This document shows positions 49,260 through 58,264 of a stretch of 64,000 bases of DNA, piece by piece. This DNA is from Sulfurimonas sp. (GTDB taxonomy: Bacteria; Campylobacterota; Campylobacteria; Campylobacterales; Sulfurimonadaceae). A model generated the notes under the pieces. It was not told the DNA's origin, made no database searches, and saw nothing but the letters and a program-made list of their open reading frames with translations. Location: positions 1 to 64,000 of the forward strand of contig PPDH01000003.1 in the NCBI GenBank assembly GCA_002899765.1, read 5' to 3'. The position numbers and the translations under genes are program-made. The first letter of the stretch is position 1; each line of letters starts with the position of its first letter.

Positions 49260-50273
49260 TTAAAACTTCAATGTAACCGTTGTTAAAACATTTTTTATAG
49301 AACTTATCTCTATGTCTATCTTATACTTTTGACAAACTCTTTTTACTATATCAAGACCTATACCGAATCCGCCTTCGTATTCGTTTGCTCTGTAAAACCT
49401 CTCAAAGATTCTGCTCTGCTGCTCTTTTTTTATGCCTGCTCCGCTGTTGGAGATGCTAAACTCTTCTGCCGTAAGCTTTAGCTCCATCTTGCCGCCGTGT
49501 TTGTTATATTTGATGGCATTGGAGATCAGATTGCCAAAAAGCCTCTGAGCACTCACCTCATCCATACTCAAGAAAGCATCGTCTAGCTCTTTATGGATGA
49601 AGACAGATTTTTTAAGTGCCAAATCTTCATATAGCGTGAGTTCATTCTCTACGATTTCCCTCAGATTAATCTGCTTTATATTCTGATTTTCACTCTCAAG
49701 CAGCAGATATGTCAAATCGGAGTAGATTTTCTGCACTCTTTTTGCGCTGATATCCACCCTTTTTAAAATCTTCTCATCGATTTTCTCTTTTTTGAGCCGC
49801 TCAATACTCATAAGTATCGCCGTTATCGGAGTGTTTAGTTCATGTGTTGAGTCTTTGATAAATTTGTCGAGTTTTACTCTCTCGTTTTGAATAGGCTTTA
49901 AAAACATTTTAGATAAAAAGTAACCGACCACGGCTATAAGCCCAACCGAAAAAACTGCAACGACAAGTATATCTTGAAGCAGTTTTAAAACCTGTTTATC
50001 CGCTTTTTTGCTCTTAAGTATAAGATATTTTACGCCATGATGAAGCTGAGGACTAAGGTCGATAAAATACTCAAACTTCTCATCCGCATAAAAACCCTGC
50101 CTTAGAGGGATATCTCCGACATCCAAACCATATAGAAGCACTCTCTTTTCATCATAAAGTGTTATTTCATACCCATCTATATTTTCTACATGTAATGGCT
50201 CTGAGTGCATGTAAGATGAAATGATCTCGGAAGAGAGACTCAGCGCTATGTTTTGCATCTTCTCTTTTTTCAT
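49260..50273 (-). CDS. sensor histidine kinase of the metal-efflux region
   Basis: A 337-residue kinase from the only normal start codon. It has a sensor loop, one membrane segment (ILVVAVFSVGLIAVVGYFLSKM), H-box HELNTPITAILMSIERL, N-box LFGNLISNAIKYNKHGG, and G-boxes IFERFYRAN and GFGIGLDIVKR. The frame continues upstream for about 37 codons encoding a first membrane helix (FWGFLGLYLSSSIFLILFIAVSFYRY), but no ATG, GTG or TTG opens it. GTG 50386, overlapping the regulator stop, is one base out of frame across a run of seven A. It is paired with the response regulator next to cus-type genes. Confidence 0.85.
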   Translation of the reverse strand: MKKEKMQNIALSLSSEIISSYMHSEPLHVENIDGYEITLYDEKRVLLYGLDVGDIPLRQGFYADEKFEYFIDLSPQLHHGVKYLILKSKKADKQVLKLLQDILVVAVFSVGLIAVVGYFLSKMFLKPIQNERVKLDKFIKDSTHELNTPITAILMSIERLKKEKIDEKILKRVDISAKRVQKIYSDLTYLLLESENQNIKQINLREIVENELTLYEDLALKKSVFIHKELDDAFLSMDEVSAQRLFGNLISNAIKYNKHGGKMELKLTAEEFSISNSGAGIKKEQQSRIFERFYRANEYEGGFGIGLDIVKRVCQKYKIDIEISSIKNVLTTVTLKF

Positions 50274-50382
50274 AGAGATAATGTTAGAAGACTCATAGCG
50301 GTAAAAACTGACGGCTATAAAAAGAATCAGAAAGATTGAGGAACTAAGATAAAGTCCTAAAAAGCCCCAAAACGACTTTTTT

Positions 50383-51042
50383 TCACTGGATGTTAACTCT
50401 ATAGCCGACTCCTTTTATCGTGGTTATAAAATCCTTGCCAAGGTATGCTCTGATATTTTTTATATATGTTCTAAGCGTCGCATCACTCGGCACTTCGCTC
50501 TCAAACCAGATATTTGAAATAAGCTGTGCATGTGATACTACACTCCCTTTTTGCGATAAAAAATACCGGGTTATCTCAAAATCTTTTTTAGATAGTTTTA
50601 CTCTGTTACCATTTTTGACAAGTTCGTAAGTAGCTTTGTCAAGATAGTTTTGTTCGTCGATTTTTATCTGTGAGCTGTCTAAATTATGCACCTTTGCAAG
50701 ATGTTCTATTCTTGCGTCAAGTTCTAAAAGTTCAAAAGGTTTTTTTAGATAGTCGTCGCACCCCAAATCGAAACCTTTTTTTAAATCATGTGCAGAATTA
50801 AGAGAAGTGATAAAGATAGTAGGGATATTTACATGTTGCTCCCTTAGGAGTTTTAAGAGTTCAAAGCCGTTTAAAAAGGGTACGTTGACATCAAGAAGCA
50901 TTAAATCATAGCGCCTTTTGAGTATCATCTCATAAGCCTCTTCACCGTCATAAACAGACGACACAAAGTACCCTTTTTCGCTCAAATGCTCACAAAGTAT
51001 CTCCGATAAGATGACATAATCTTCAAGTAGTAAAATATTCAT
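50383..51042 (-). CDS. OmpR-family response regulator
   Basis: A 219-residue regulator. The receiver has the acidic pair LLEDY, phospho-acceptor Asp in DLMLLDVNVPFLNGFELL and Lys in DDYLKKPFELLELDARI. The C-terminal winged helix ends TLRTYIKNIRAYLGKDFITTIKGVGYRV. It lies 10 bases downstream of the CusA-like gene and upstream of the kinase, so it probably controls metal efflux (copper or silver), which is inference. Confidence 0.92.
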   Translation of the reverse strand: MNILLLEDYVILSEILCEHLSEKGYFVSSVYDGEEAYEMILKRRYDLMLLDVNVPFLNGFELLKLLREQHVNIPTIFITSLNSAHDLKKGFDLGCDDYLKKPFELLELDARIEHLAKVHNLDSSQIKIDEQNYLDKATYELVKNGNRVKLSKKDFEITRYFLSQKGSVVSHAQLISNIWFESEVPSDATLRTYIKNIRAYLGKDFITTIKGVGYRVNIQ

Positions 51043-51051
51043 TTGAGTATT

Positions 51052-54000
51052 TTACACTTTTTTCCTTAGAGAGTATAAAACGGGAATGATAAGCAGCGTT
51101 AGAATAGCCGAGGTTACTATACCGCCTATCATAGGCGCTGCAATCCTCTGCATGACTTCGCTTCCTACTCCGTCTATATACATAATCGGAACAAGTCCGC
51201 CGAGAATGGCAAAAACGGTCATCAGTTTCGGTCTTAGACGTCCTGCCGAACCTCTGATTATAGCCTCTTCATGTGACGTGCCCTTCTCCTGCAAAGCTTC
51301 ATCAAGATAAATTACCATGACAATAGCCGTCTCTGCCGCAATGCCAAGCAGTGCCAAAAAGCCGACAATTACGGCAACTGAGAGGTTGAAGCCTAAAAAG
51401 TCAATGTAGAGCAATCCTCCCAAAACGGCAAAAGGCAGAGTCAAAAATACGATAAGCGAATTTTTAACATCTCCAAGCGCAAAATAGATAAGTACAAAAA
51501 TGCTTATAATCACTATAGGAACGATAAAACTGAGTCTCTTTTTTGCAGATTCCAAGTACTCGCTCTGCCCCGCAAACTCATAGTAATAACCCTTTGGAAG
51601 TTCTATCTTCTCAAGAAGAGCCGCCGCCGTCTTTTTGTACTCATCCACGCTCACACCGCTTTTGGGCGTGATGTAGACAAAAGAGACTTTCATCCCCTTT
51701 TCGCTCTTTATAACACTCGCACCCTCCGTATATTTTATATCTGCAAACAGACGAAGCGGCAAAAAACCGGATTTTGTTTTGACTTTTAACTCTTTGATTT
51801 TATCTATATCATCTCTTTGGTCAGCATCCACTCTCACAGAAATCGGGTGACGCTTAAGTCCGTCTATGAAAGTGCTAACACCCAGTCCGCCTACACCAAA
51901 CGAGACGGTGTCGAGTATCTCCTGTTTTGAGACAGAGTATCTTGAGAGAGCATCTTGTTTTATCTCTACATCGAGATAGTAACCGCTGTTTGATTTGTCG
52001 GCAGAGACACTGAGCGTAAGAGGTGTGGTTTTTAGTCTCTGTTCTATTTTAGATGCTACATCTTCTAAAACCTTGTTGTCATCACCGTAAAGTTTAATCC
52101 CCAAAGGCGTGCGGATACCCGTTAAAAGCATATCTATTCTGCCTCGTATCGGATATGTCCATGAGTTTATGAGTCCTTTTATTTTAAGCACATTTTCCAT
52201 CTCTGCCATAAGTCTCTCATACGTCATGCCCTCTCTCCAAAGAGATTCATCCTTAAATGTGATAATGGTCTCTATCATGGCAAGAGGTGCAGGGTCTGTC
52301 GCCGTGTTTGCACGTCCGGCTTTTGCAAAAACGGTATCTACTTCGGGAAAGCTTTTTATAATCTTGTTTGTCTCATGAGAGAGCTCATATGCGAGCTCAA
52401 TACTGATTCCGTAGGGCGTAACGGGCATATACATAAAATCCTGCTCGTTAAGCTGCGGCATAAACTCCCATTTTTGGGTATTGTAAAGGGGATAGATATA
52501 CGCTATAGCAGCTATAGACAAGACAATAACAAGATACTTCAGTTTTAAAAACAGTTTCAACACGGGGGTATATAAAAATGTAAAAAAGCGGTTTATGGGG
52601 TTGCTTTCTTCTTTTTTTATCTCTCCTTTTATAAAAAGTATCATCAAAACAGGTACTAATGTGATAGAGAGAATCGCACCAATAAGCATAGCAAACGTTT
52701 TAGTATAGGCAAGCGGCGAAAAGAGTATGGCTTCCTGCCCCTCTAGTGCAAAAATAGGCAAAAAGGAGACGACTATAAGTATAAGAGCAAAGAAAATAGG
52801 ACGCCCCACCTGCTTTGAAGAGTCGATGATAATTTCTACTCTGCTTTTTAAACCATCGCTTTTAGCGAGGTGTTTATGCGCGTTCTCTATCATGACGATA
52901 GAGGCGTCCACCATAGCACCTATCGCAATGGCAATGCCTCCCAGACTCATAATATTTGAGCCTATGTCAAAGAGCGTCATCAGCCAAAAACTAAGCAGCA
53001 CCGTCAAAGGAAGCACTATCACTACAACAAGTGCGCTTCTAAAATGAAAGAGAAAAAGAGCCGTGATAATGATAACGATGATGGACTCTTCAATCAGCGT
53101 ACTTTTTAGAGTGTCTATGGCTCTGTCTATGAGTTTTGTTCTGTCATACGCCGTAACTATATCTACCTCTTGGCTCTTTAGAGAGTCGATTTTGGCTTTA
53201 ATCTTCTGCAATACCTCATAAGTGTTCTCTTTATAACGCACCAAAACGATACCGCCGACAACCTCTCCCTCTCCGTTAAACTCCGCAACTCCGCGTCTTG
53301 GCGTAGGAGATAAAGAGAGCGTACCTATATCGCTGAGTTTAAGAGGAACTACTCCGTTTACTTTGATGGTTATATTTTCTATATCCTCTGCGCTTGTGGC
53401 ATATCCGCGGGCTTGAATGATATTTTCATATCCGTTTTGCAAAAGCACGCCGCCGCCTCTGTCTTGATTGTTCGTCTTAAGAGCAGCTGTTATTTCCCCG
53501 ATTCCGACGTTGTATTTGACCATCTTATCCTGATCTATAAGGAGTTGATAGTTCTTTACAAATCCGCCTACTGCCGCTACTTCACTCACGCCATCAACGC
53601 CCAAAAGACCGTATTTTAGGTAGTAATCCTGATAATCTCTCAGCTCGGCAAGATTTAATTTGTCTGATTTTAAAATATATTGATACGCCCAGCCTACACC
53701 CGTTGCATCGGGTCCCATGCTCACTTTTGCATTTGAGGGCAGAGTCGGCAGGATAGAAGAGAGCTGTTCTAAAATCCTGCTTCTGGCATCATATATATCC
53801 GTATCATCTTTAAAAATTATATAAACAAGTCCGTTTTCAAAACTGCTCATGGCTCTTACGGTATTTATGCCCGGTAGAGACATCAAAGAGCTTATAAGCG
53901 GGTACGAAACCTGCTCCTCTATGATTTTTGGAGACTGCCCCGGATATGAGATTTGAAGAATCACCTGAGGCGGCGAGAGATCAGGCAGCGCATCAAGCGA

Positions 54001-54102
54001 GATATTTTTAAGACTAAAAAGACTCAGAGCAGTTAAAATTACCGAGATGATAAGAGTTAAAAATATATTTTTCGCACTTAAGCTTATGATTCTCTCAATC
54101 AT
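51052..54102 (-). CDS. cusA: heavy-metal efflux RND pump (CusA/CzcA family)
   Basis: A 1016-residue inner-membrane proton antiporter. The N-terminus has SLDALPDLSPPQVILQISYPGQSP. The TM4 motif GIAIAIGAMVDASIVMIENAHKHL carries the proton-relay Asp, and FMPQLNEQDFMYMPVTPYGIS is characteristic of HME-RND pumps. The second half has GFLALLGIAAETAIVMVIYLDEAL. Methionine-rich porter residues suggest Cu(I)/Ag(I), but CzcA-type divalent specificity is possible. It is 4 bases downstream of the adaptor gene. Confidence 0.9.
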   Translation of the reverse strand: MIERIISLSAKNIFLTLIISVILTALSLFSLKNISLDALPDLSPPQVILQISYPGQSPKIIEEQVSYPLISSLMSLPGINTVRAMSSFENGLVYIIFKDDTDIYDARSRILEQLSSILPTLPSNAKVSMGPDATGVGWAYQYILKSDKLNLAELRDYQDYYLKYGLLGVDGVSEVAAVGGFVKNYQLLIDQDKMVKYNVGIGEITAALKTNNQDRGGGVLLQNGYENIIQARGYATSAEDIENITIKVNGVVPLKLSDIGTLSLSPTPRRGVAEFNGEGEVVGGIVLVRYKENTYEVLQKIKAKIDSLKSQEVDIVTAYDRTKLIDRAIDTLKSTLIEESIIVIIITALFLFHFRSALVVVIVLPLTVLLSFWLMTLFDIGSNIMSLGGIAIAIGAMVDASIVMIENAHKHLAKSDGLKSRVEIIIDSSKQVGRPIFFALILIVVSFLPIFALEGQEAILFSPLAYTKTFAMLIGAILSITLVPVLMILFIKGEIKKEESNPINRFFTFLYTPVLKLFLKLKYLVIVLSIAAIAYIYPLYNTQKWEFMPQLNEQDFMYMPVTPYGISIELAYELSHETNKIIKSFPEVDTVFAKAGRANTATDPAPLAMIETIITFKDESLWREGMTYERLMAEMENVLKIKGLINSWTYPIRGRIDMLLTGIRTPLGIKLYGDDNKVLEDVASKIEQRLKTTPLTLSVSADKSNSGYYLDVEIKQDALSRYSVSKQEILDTVSFGVGGLGVSTFIDGLKRHPISVRVDADQRDDIDKIKELKVKTKSGFLPLRLFADIKYTEGASVIKSEKGMKVSFVYITPKSGVSVDEYKKTAAALLEKIELPKGYYYEFAGQSEYLESAKKRLSFIVPIVIISIFVLIYFALGDVKNSLIVFLTLPFAVLGGLLYIDFLGFNLSVAVIVGFLALLGIAAETAIVMVIYLDEALQEKGTSHEEAIIRGSAGRLRPKLMTVFAILGGLVPIMYIDGVGSEVMQRIAAPMIGGIVTSAILTLLIIPVLYSLRKKV

Positions 54103-54106
54103 CTCA

Positions 54107-55072
54107 CTACCACTCTTCGCTCATGTATGAGCCGTTTGTTACCGCATCGCTATCAAGTAAAAAGAGTGCGTTTTGTGCAACTTCGCTGCTCTCATCTATA
54201 CCTGAAAGTACGCGATAGTATCCACCGATATACTCTACCTCTATCTCTTTGGGTTCATATTCGCTCTGTGAGATTTTAGTAAAGACATAGAACTTATCTC
54301 CTCTTTTTATTACCGCATCTTTTGGAAGTGTGAGTGCTGCGCTGAGATTTTTGCTAAAACTCACTTTTGCAAACATGTCGGGAAATATTTTAGAGTTCGG
54401 GTTTTTAACATCTATCCTGACATCAAAAGTTAAATCTTCTTTGTTTATTTTTGGATAAATCTTGCCCACCTTTGCGACTATCGGCTCACTTAAGCCTTCT
54501 ACGTCCACAACCGCGCGCATCCCCTCGCTTATAAACTCTATATCTTTTTGATAGACTTTAGCGATTACCCACATGGAAGAGTCGTCGACTATCTTTAAAA
54601 GCACTCCGCCCGCTTTGGCATAAGAGCCTTCATAAATATTTTTTTGAATGATTTTACCGCTGTATTTGCTAAAATGGGGAACTGCCGCAGCTTTAGAGTT
54701 GATTGCCTTCTCTCCCAGTTCATAGAGATGGAGTTTTTCTAGTATTGTTGCATTAAGAGGCAGAAGATTTTTTGTAGACTCAAGCTCTTTTTTGAGCGTG
54801 TATATCTCTTTGGAGTAGATGTCAAAAAGTCTCTCTCCTTTTTTAACACTCTTATAAAGCTCGTTTGCTTACAAATTTTCAATATTGCCGTCAAAGCGCA
54901 GCACAAGCTCATAAATCTTTTTTTCATCATAAGAGGTTGTCGCATAGTAACTTTTGGTGATTTTTTTCATCTGCATCTTTGGCTTAATAGTTTGGATATT
55001 AAAGGCTTGTTCAAACGTTTTTGCCTCCACAAAAGCAAAACTCAAAAGAACTAAAAGTAGCGTTTTCATCAT
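54107..55072 (-). pseudogene. cusB: CusB-type RND periplasmic adaptor, in-frame TAA
   Basis: A 322-codon adaptor frame. A signal peptide (KTLLLVLLSFAFVEA) is followed by the start of the lipoyl region (LRFDGNIENL). Then comes TAA at 54869-54871, then ANELYKSVKKGERLFDIYSKEIYTLKKE, the rest of the lipoyl and hairpin, and the barrel (YAKAGGVLLKIVDDSSMWVIAKVYQKD). Relatives have Tyr or a similar residue at the stop (G-xIExLY). It is shorter than E. coli CusB (no N-terminal metal-binding extension). It overlaps the outer-membrane gene by 4 bases. Confidence 0.88.
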
Positions 55073-56244
55073 ATACTCTCTTTCGTGATATAAAAAAGCT
55101 CCAGCTCGGCGGCTTTTATCTCTAGTTTATATTTTAATCTCTCTATCTCTAAATCAAAAAGCAGATTCTCATCCTCTATGCTTCTCTCAAGCGTGACGCT
55201 GTTTCTTATGTTGGATTTCTCATAACTGCCAAGCGCTTTGTATTTCTCTAAAATTGCATCAAGATTCTCAACTCTTTTAGAGAAATATTCCGCTTTTTTA
55301 TAGTTATTTTGAAAAATCATAGTTGCATTTTGCAGATAGTTCTGCGCGTTTTGTATGCTCTCTTGTTTTAAGTAGCGTGTTTTTTTTGCTTTTGCATCTT
55401 CGCTGCCGTAAATCGGGAGTGCGAAGGATGTCGCTACAGATAGATAATCATCAAAATTTTGACGGTGATTGTAGCTTAGAGAGAGGTTTATGTTTGAGTA
55501 TTTTTTTCTCTCTTCAAGCTTTGCAGCAATCTCCAACTGTCTGCTGCGCAACTCAAAAATTTTATATTTCGGTGCTTTTTTTATCTCTTCTTCTATAAAC
55601 TCTTCGCCGATTTGTGCTCTTTGTATCGAGATAAAGTCTTGATTTGTAAGGTATTTAAACTCATTTTTGGCTCTTTGAACACTCTCTTTAAGCTCTAGGA
55701 TTTTGTCCTCAATAGCAAATATCTTTTTTTGAAGTTCGACATTTTTTCTAAAACCGCTCTCAACACTTATGCTTTTTTCATAATACTCTATGAGTATCTC
55801 CAAGTTTGCTTTTTTTCTCTCTAAAAGCTCTAAAAGATTTGAAAATGTCGCTATTTTCTCAACCAAAAGTGCAGTTTTTTTGTACAAATCAAGCTTCAAA
55901 TCTTCCAGTTCATACTCTAAAATAAGAGTATCGACTCGAAGTATTGCCTCTTTAAGCTCAAGCTTGCCGAATGTTTCAAACTCTTGGGTTATTCCTATAA
56001 AGTTCGTCTGCATAGGCTCGATATCTCTTTTTAAAAAGTTCTCATTTAAAAGCAGATCATTCGCACCTATGGAGAGAACGGGATTTTTATATACCGCTTC
56101 GCCTTTTATAGCCTCATGTGAAGCTAAAATCTTTTCATGTTTTGCACGCAAAAGAGGCGAACTTAGAGCCGCTTTTTCAAAAACCTCTCTAAACTCCGCA
56201 CTAAAACATACAAAAGGAATCATAAAAAGAGTCAGCATCTTCAT
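55069..56244 (-). CDS. TolC-family outer-membrane component of the metal efflux pump
   Basis: A 391-residue outer-membrane efflux protein. A signal peptide (MLTLFMIPFVCFSAEF) precedes AALSSPLLRAKHEKILASHEAIKGEAVYKNPVLSIGAND and a long helical coiled-coil body, with KLELKEAILRVDTLILEYEL. The position before cusB-cusA fits a CusC role. It is 9 bases downstream of the FixH-like gene. Confidence 0.85.
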   Translation of the reverse strand: MKMLTLFMIPFVCFSAEFREVFEKAALSSPLLRAKHEKILASHEAIKGEAVYKNPVLSIGANDLLLNENFLKRDIEPMQTNFIGITQEFETFGKLELKEAILRVDTLILEYELEDLKLDLYKKTALLVEKIATFSNLLELLERKKANLEILIEYYEKSISVESGFRKNVELQKKIFAIEDKILELKESVQRAKNEFKYLTNQDFISIQRAQIGEEFIEEEIKKAPKYKIFELRSRQLEIAAKLEERKKYSNINLSLSYNHRQNFDDYLSVATSFALPIYGSEDAKAKKTRYLKQESIQNAQNYLQNATMIFQNNYKKAEYFSKRVENLDAILEKYKALGSYEKSNIRNSVTLERSIEDENLLFDLEIERLKYKLEIKAAELELFYITKESI

Positions 56245-56253
56245 GACAAACTC

Positions 56254-56664
56254 CTAGTTACGATGCGCTGAAGAAGCTTGACCTAGATTTACACTCCCTT
56301 TGTGTTTATAATCCTTGCCTTTCTCATCTTTTATAAAAACCTGATACTGCCATGTTCCGCCCATAGCAAAATTGACGTTACACTCAAAATGGTTTTGTGC
56401 TTTTTTACAGATGTCTTTTGACTCCATGTAAGGCATTCCGGGCATCTCAGGCATAAAAAACTTTACACGAACATCTTTAGCCGCAACCTTTGCACCGTCA
56501 TGAGAACCTTTGTTTAACTCCACCTTGATTTTGTTCTGCCCCTCGCTTAGAACTCTATCACTTGATAACATCACATGTAAATCACCACTCATACCCATAT
56601 CCATAAATTCCCCCGCAAAAGAGAGAGTCGCTAAAACCACTGTTGAGAAAAAAATCTTTTTCAT
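56254..56664 (-). CDS. FixH/YtkA-like periplasmic protein
   Basis: About 136 residues from ATG 56664. A signal peptide (KKIFFSTVVLATLSFAGEF) is followed by a beta-sandwich with a Met-rich stretch (VKFFMPEMPGMPYMESKDICKK) and FAMGGTWQYQVFIKDEKGK. This resembles the YtkA/FixH-like domain seen beside copper efflux genes. The Met and His residues could bind Cu(I). It is first in the efflux operon. Confidence 0.7.
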   Translation of the reverse strand: MKKIFFSTVVLATLSFAGEFMDMGMSGDLHVMLSSDRVLSEGQNKIKVELNKGSHDGAKVAAKDVRVKFFMPEMPGMPYMESKDICKKAQNHFECNVNFAMGGTWQYQVFIKDEKGKDYKHKGSVNLGQASSAHRN

Positions 56665-56741
56665 TTTCATACTCCTATATTTTATTTTTTAGAGTATATA
56701 CTTTTTAACGTGTAGTGATTGTGTAGCAATTAACAACTTCC

Positions 56742-56963
56742 CGTCATTGAGATTGCCGCGGCTAAAGCCTCGCAATGACCGCCCTCCGTCATTGCAAGCG
56801 AAGCATGTTTGTCTGTCATTGCAAGTCAAGCATGTTTGTCTGTCATTGCGAGCGAAGCGCAGCAATCTTCCACTTACCCCTCCAGACTGCCACGTTACCA
56901 TGCTCCTCGCAGTGACAACTACCCGTCACCCGTCATTGCGAGGCTTTAGCCGCGGCAATCTAG
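56742..56963. repeat. REP array between the efflux operon and tmRNA
   Basis: About six units in the 372-base gap: GTCATTGAGATTGCCGCGGC, CATTGCAAGCGAAGCATGTT (twice, with AAGTCAAGC variant), GTCATTGCGAGCGAAGCGCAGC, GACTGCCACGTTACCATGCTCC and GTCATTGCGAGGCTTTAGCC. Nothing coding is seen in the gap. Confidence 0.9.
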
Positions 56964-57027
56964 TTTCTAGAACTTTCCTAAAGCATTTTCTAAAGTTTTC
57001 TTTACTTTTTATTTACAAAAATTATGT

Positions 57028-57033
57028 TACAAT
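57028..57033 (+). promoter_or_regulatory. -10 box of ssrA
   Basis: TACAAT ends 9 bases before the first tmRNA base, in an AT-rich stretch with no strong -35. Confidence 0.5.
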
Positions 57034-57042
57034 TCTACTCAT

Positions 57043-57418
57043 GGGGCTGACCTGGTTTCGACGGGATCAAGTAGCTTCTAATTGCATGTCGGACTGAGCA
57101 TCTCCGTTACGCGGCTCAACTTGCTTAAACGCAAACAATACAAATTACCGCCCAGCTTACGCAGTAGCATAAGTTTTAACCCCTCGCAAGAGGCGGGCTG
57201 CTTCACCTATGGACTCTAGATAAATAGGATTCGAAGTATAACCCTTATGTAGATATATTTTATGTCTGTCTCGAACATAAAAAGAACCTCAGAGACTCGT
57301 CTTGCGTAGCTTTGCAAGTTGTGTGAAGCAAGATTAAACTTAAACGACTTTACTAAACATGTAGACGTTAGGAGTAGCGTGGTTTCGGACTGGAGTTCGA
57401 TCCTCCACAGCTCCACCA
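57043..57418 (+). ncRNA. ssrA: transfer-messenger RNA (tmRNA, ssrA)
   Basis: A 376-nt one-piece tmRNA. The 5' end GGGGCTGACCTGGTTTCGAC pairs with the 3' end through GGAGTTCGATCCTCCACAGCTCCACCA. The tag frame at 57131-57172 encodes ANNTNYRPAYAVA then TAA, close to the epsilonproteobacterial tag type (ANN...PAYA). It rescues stalled ribosomes and tags nascent peptides for degradation. Its 3' end is a classic integration site, and an integrase gene lies about 850 bases downstream. Confidence 0.97.
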
Positions 57419-57470
57419 TTTTACAATCAAACACAATCCGACAACACCTTTAAACCCATATAAAGCCCTT

Positions 57471-57731
57471 CTACTTTCTCATCCCTGCCTTTTGCGACAA
57501 AACTTCAATACCGCCGAACATGTCAAACATCTCCCCAAAAACAAGCCTGCCTAGTTTATCTTTTGTGATATCAAACCCACACAGTCTTGTATAGATATCT
57601 TTTTGAATCGTTATTTGTGAGACATTAAACTCCTCCGCCAACGAAGAGATAGTAGGTCTCTCATCTTTAGCAAGCATCAAAATAATCGACAACAATCTAA
57701 AAAGAGCTTTATCGTATGATTTTTGAGACAT
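57471..57731 (-). CDS. small helix-turn-helix protein
   Basis: An 86-residue protein. The N-terminus ALFRLLSIILMLAKDERPTISSLAEEFNVSQITIQKDIYTRL is a winged-helix HTH like those at the start of WYL or DeoR-type regulators. The short rest (RLVFGEMFDMFGGIEVL) is not a known effector domain. It ends 52 bases after ssrA and is divergent from the next small HTH gene, suggesting a control pair for the island. It might be a trimmed WYL-type regulator. Confidence 0.65.
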   Translation of the reverse strand: MSQKSYDKALFRLLSIILMLAKDERPTISSLAEEFNVSQITIQKDIYTRLCGFDITKDKLGRLVFGEMFDMFGGIEVLSQKAGMRK

Positions 57732-57869
57732 TGTGAAGCCTTTTTGTTAAAGTAATATACTATTTATATTAAATATTATATAGCTTTTTACTAACCATGT
57801 CAAGAAAGTTTTAGCAATTTACTATTGTATATGATAAAATAATAGTAATATGTTTAAAAAAGGACAATA

Positions 57870-58118
57870 ATGCATAAAAACATAAGTAAAGAGCAGTTTA
57901 TTGCAAGACTAAAAGATTTGGGTTTTGACAAGAAAAGATTTTCAGATTTATCAGGTGTACCATATACTACAGTAAATAATTGGGGTGTTATGAAAAACGG
58001 TAAACCTCTTCCTGTTCCTATATGGGTCTAACCATTCCTAACCTACTACGAAAAAGCGCAAAAACTTGAGTATGTCATGACCGAAATTTGTCAAAAAATC
58101 GAGGCTGTCAAAGTATAG
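57870..58118 (+). pseudogene. small DNA-binding (phage/island type) protein, in-frame TAA
   Basis: An 83-codon frame from ATG 57870 (AAAAGGACAATAATG), too short for the ORF track because of TAA at 58029-58031. It reads HKNISKEQFIARLKDLGFDKKRFSDLSGVPYTTVNNW, an HTH with a Trp typical of small phage regulators, then PVPIWV, the stop, and PFLTYYEKAQKLEYVMTEI. The flow across the stop suggests GAA to TAA. It may be an excisionase or repressor for the neighbouring integrase. Confidence 0.7.
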
Positions 58119-58264
58119 CTTTTACTATAACTTACTCATCTGTTTTTAGCATTTGGGTATTTTTCACTACTCTGAGCCATTTTCACCCAAATTTTCTATT
58201 TTTTTTACCAAAACGAAGCAACGCCCTCACCAAATTTCCTTATGTTTTTCAAAAAGGAACCACC

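Noticed and set aside
58088-58264. Longer integrase start at TTG 58088
   Set aside because: The extension (CQSIAFTITYSSVFSIWVFF) is not integrase-like and overlaps the preceding small ORF. ATG 58265 has a ribosome binding site and the family start.
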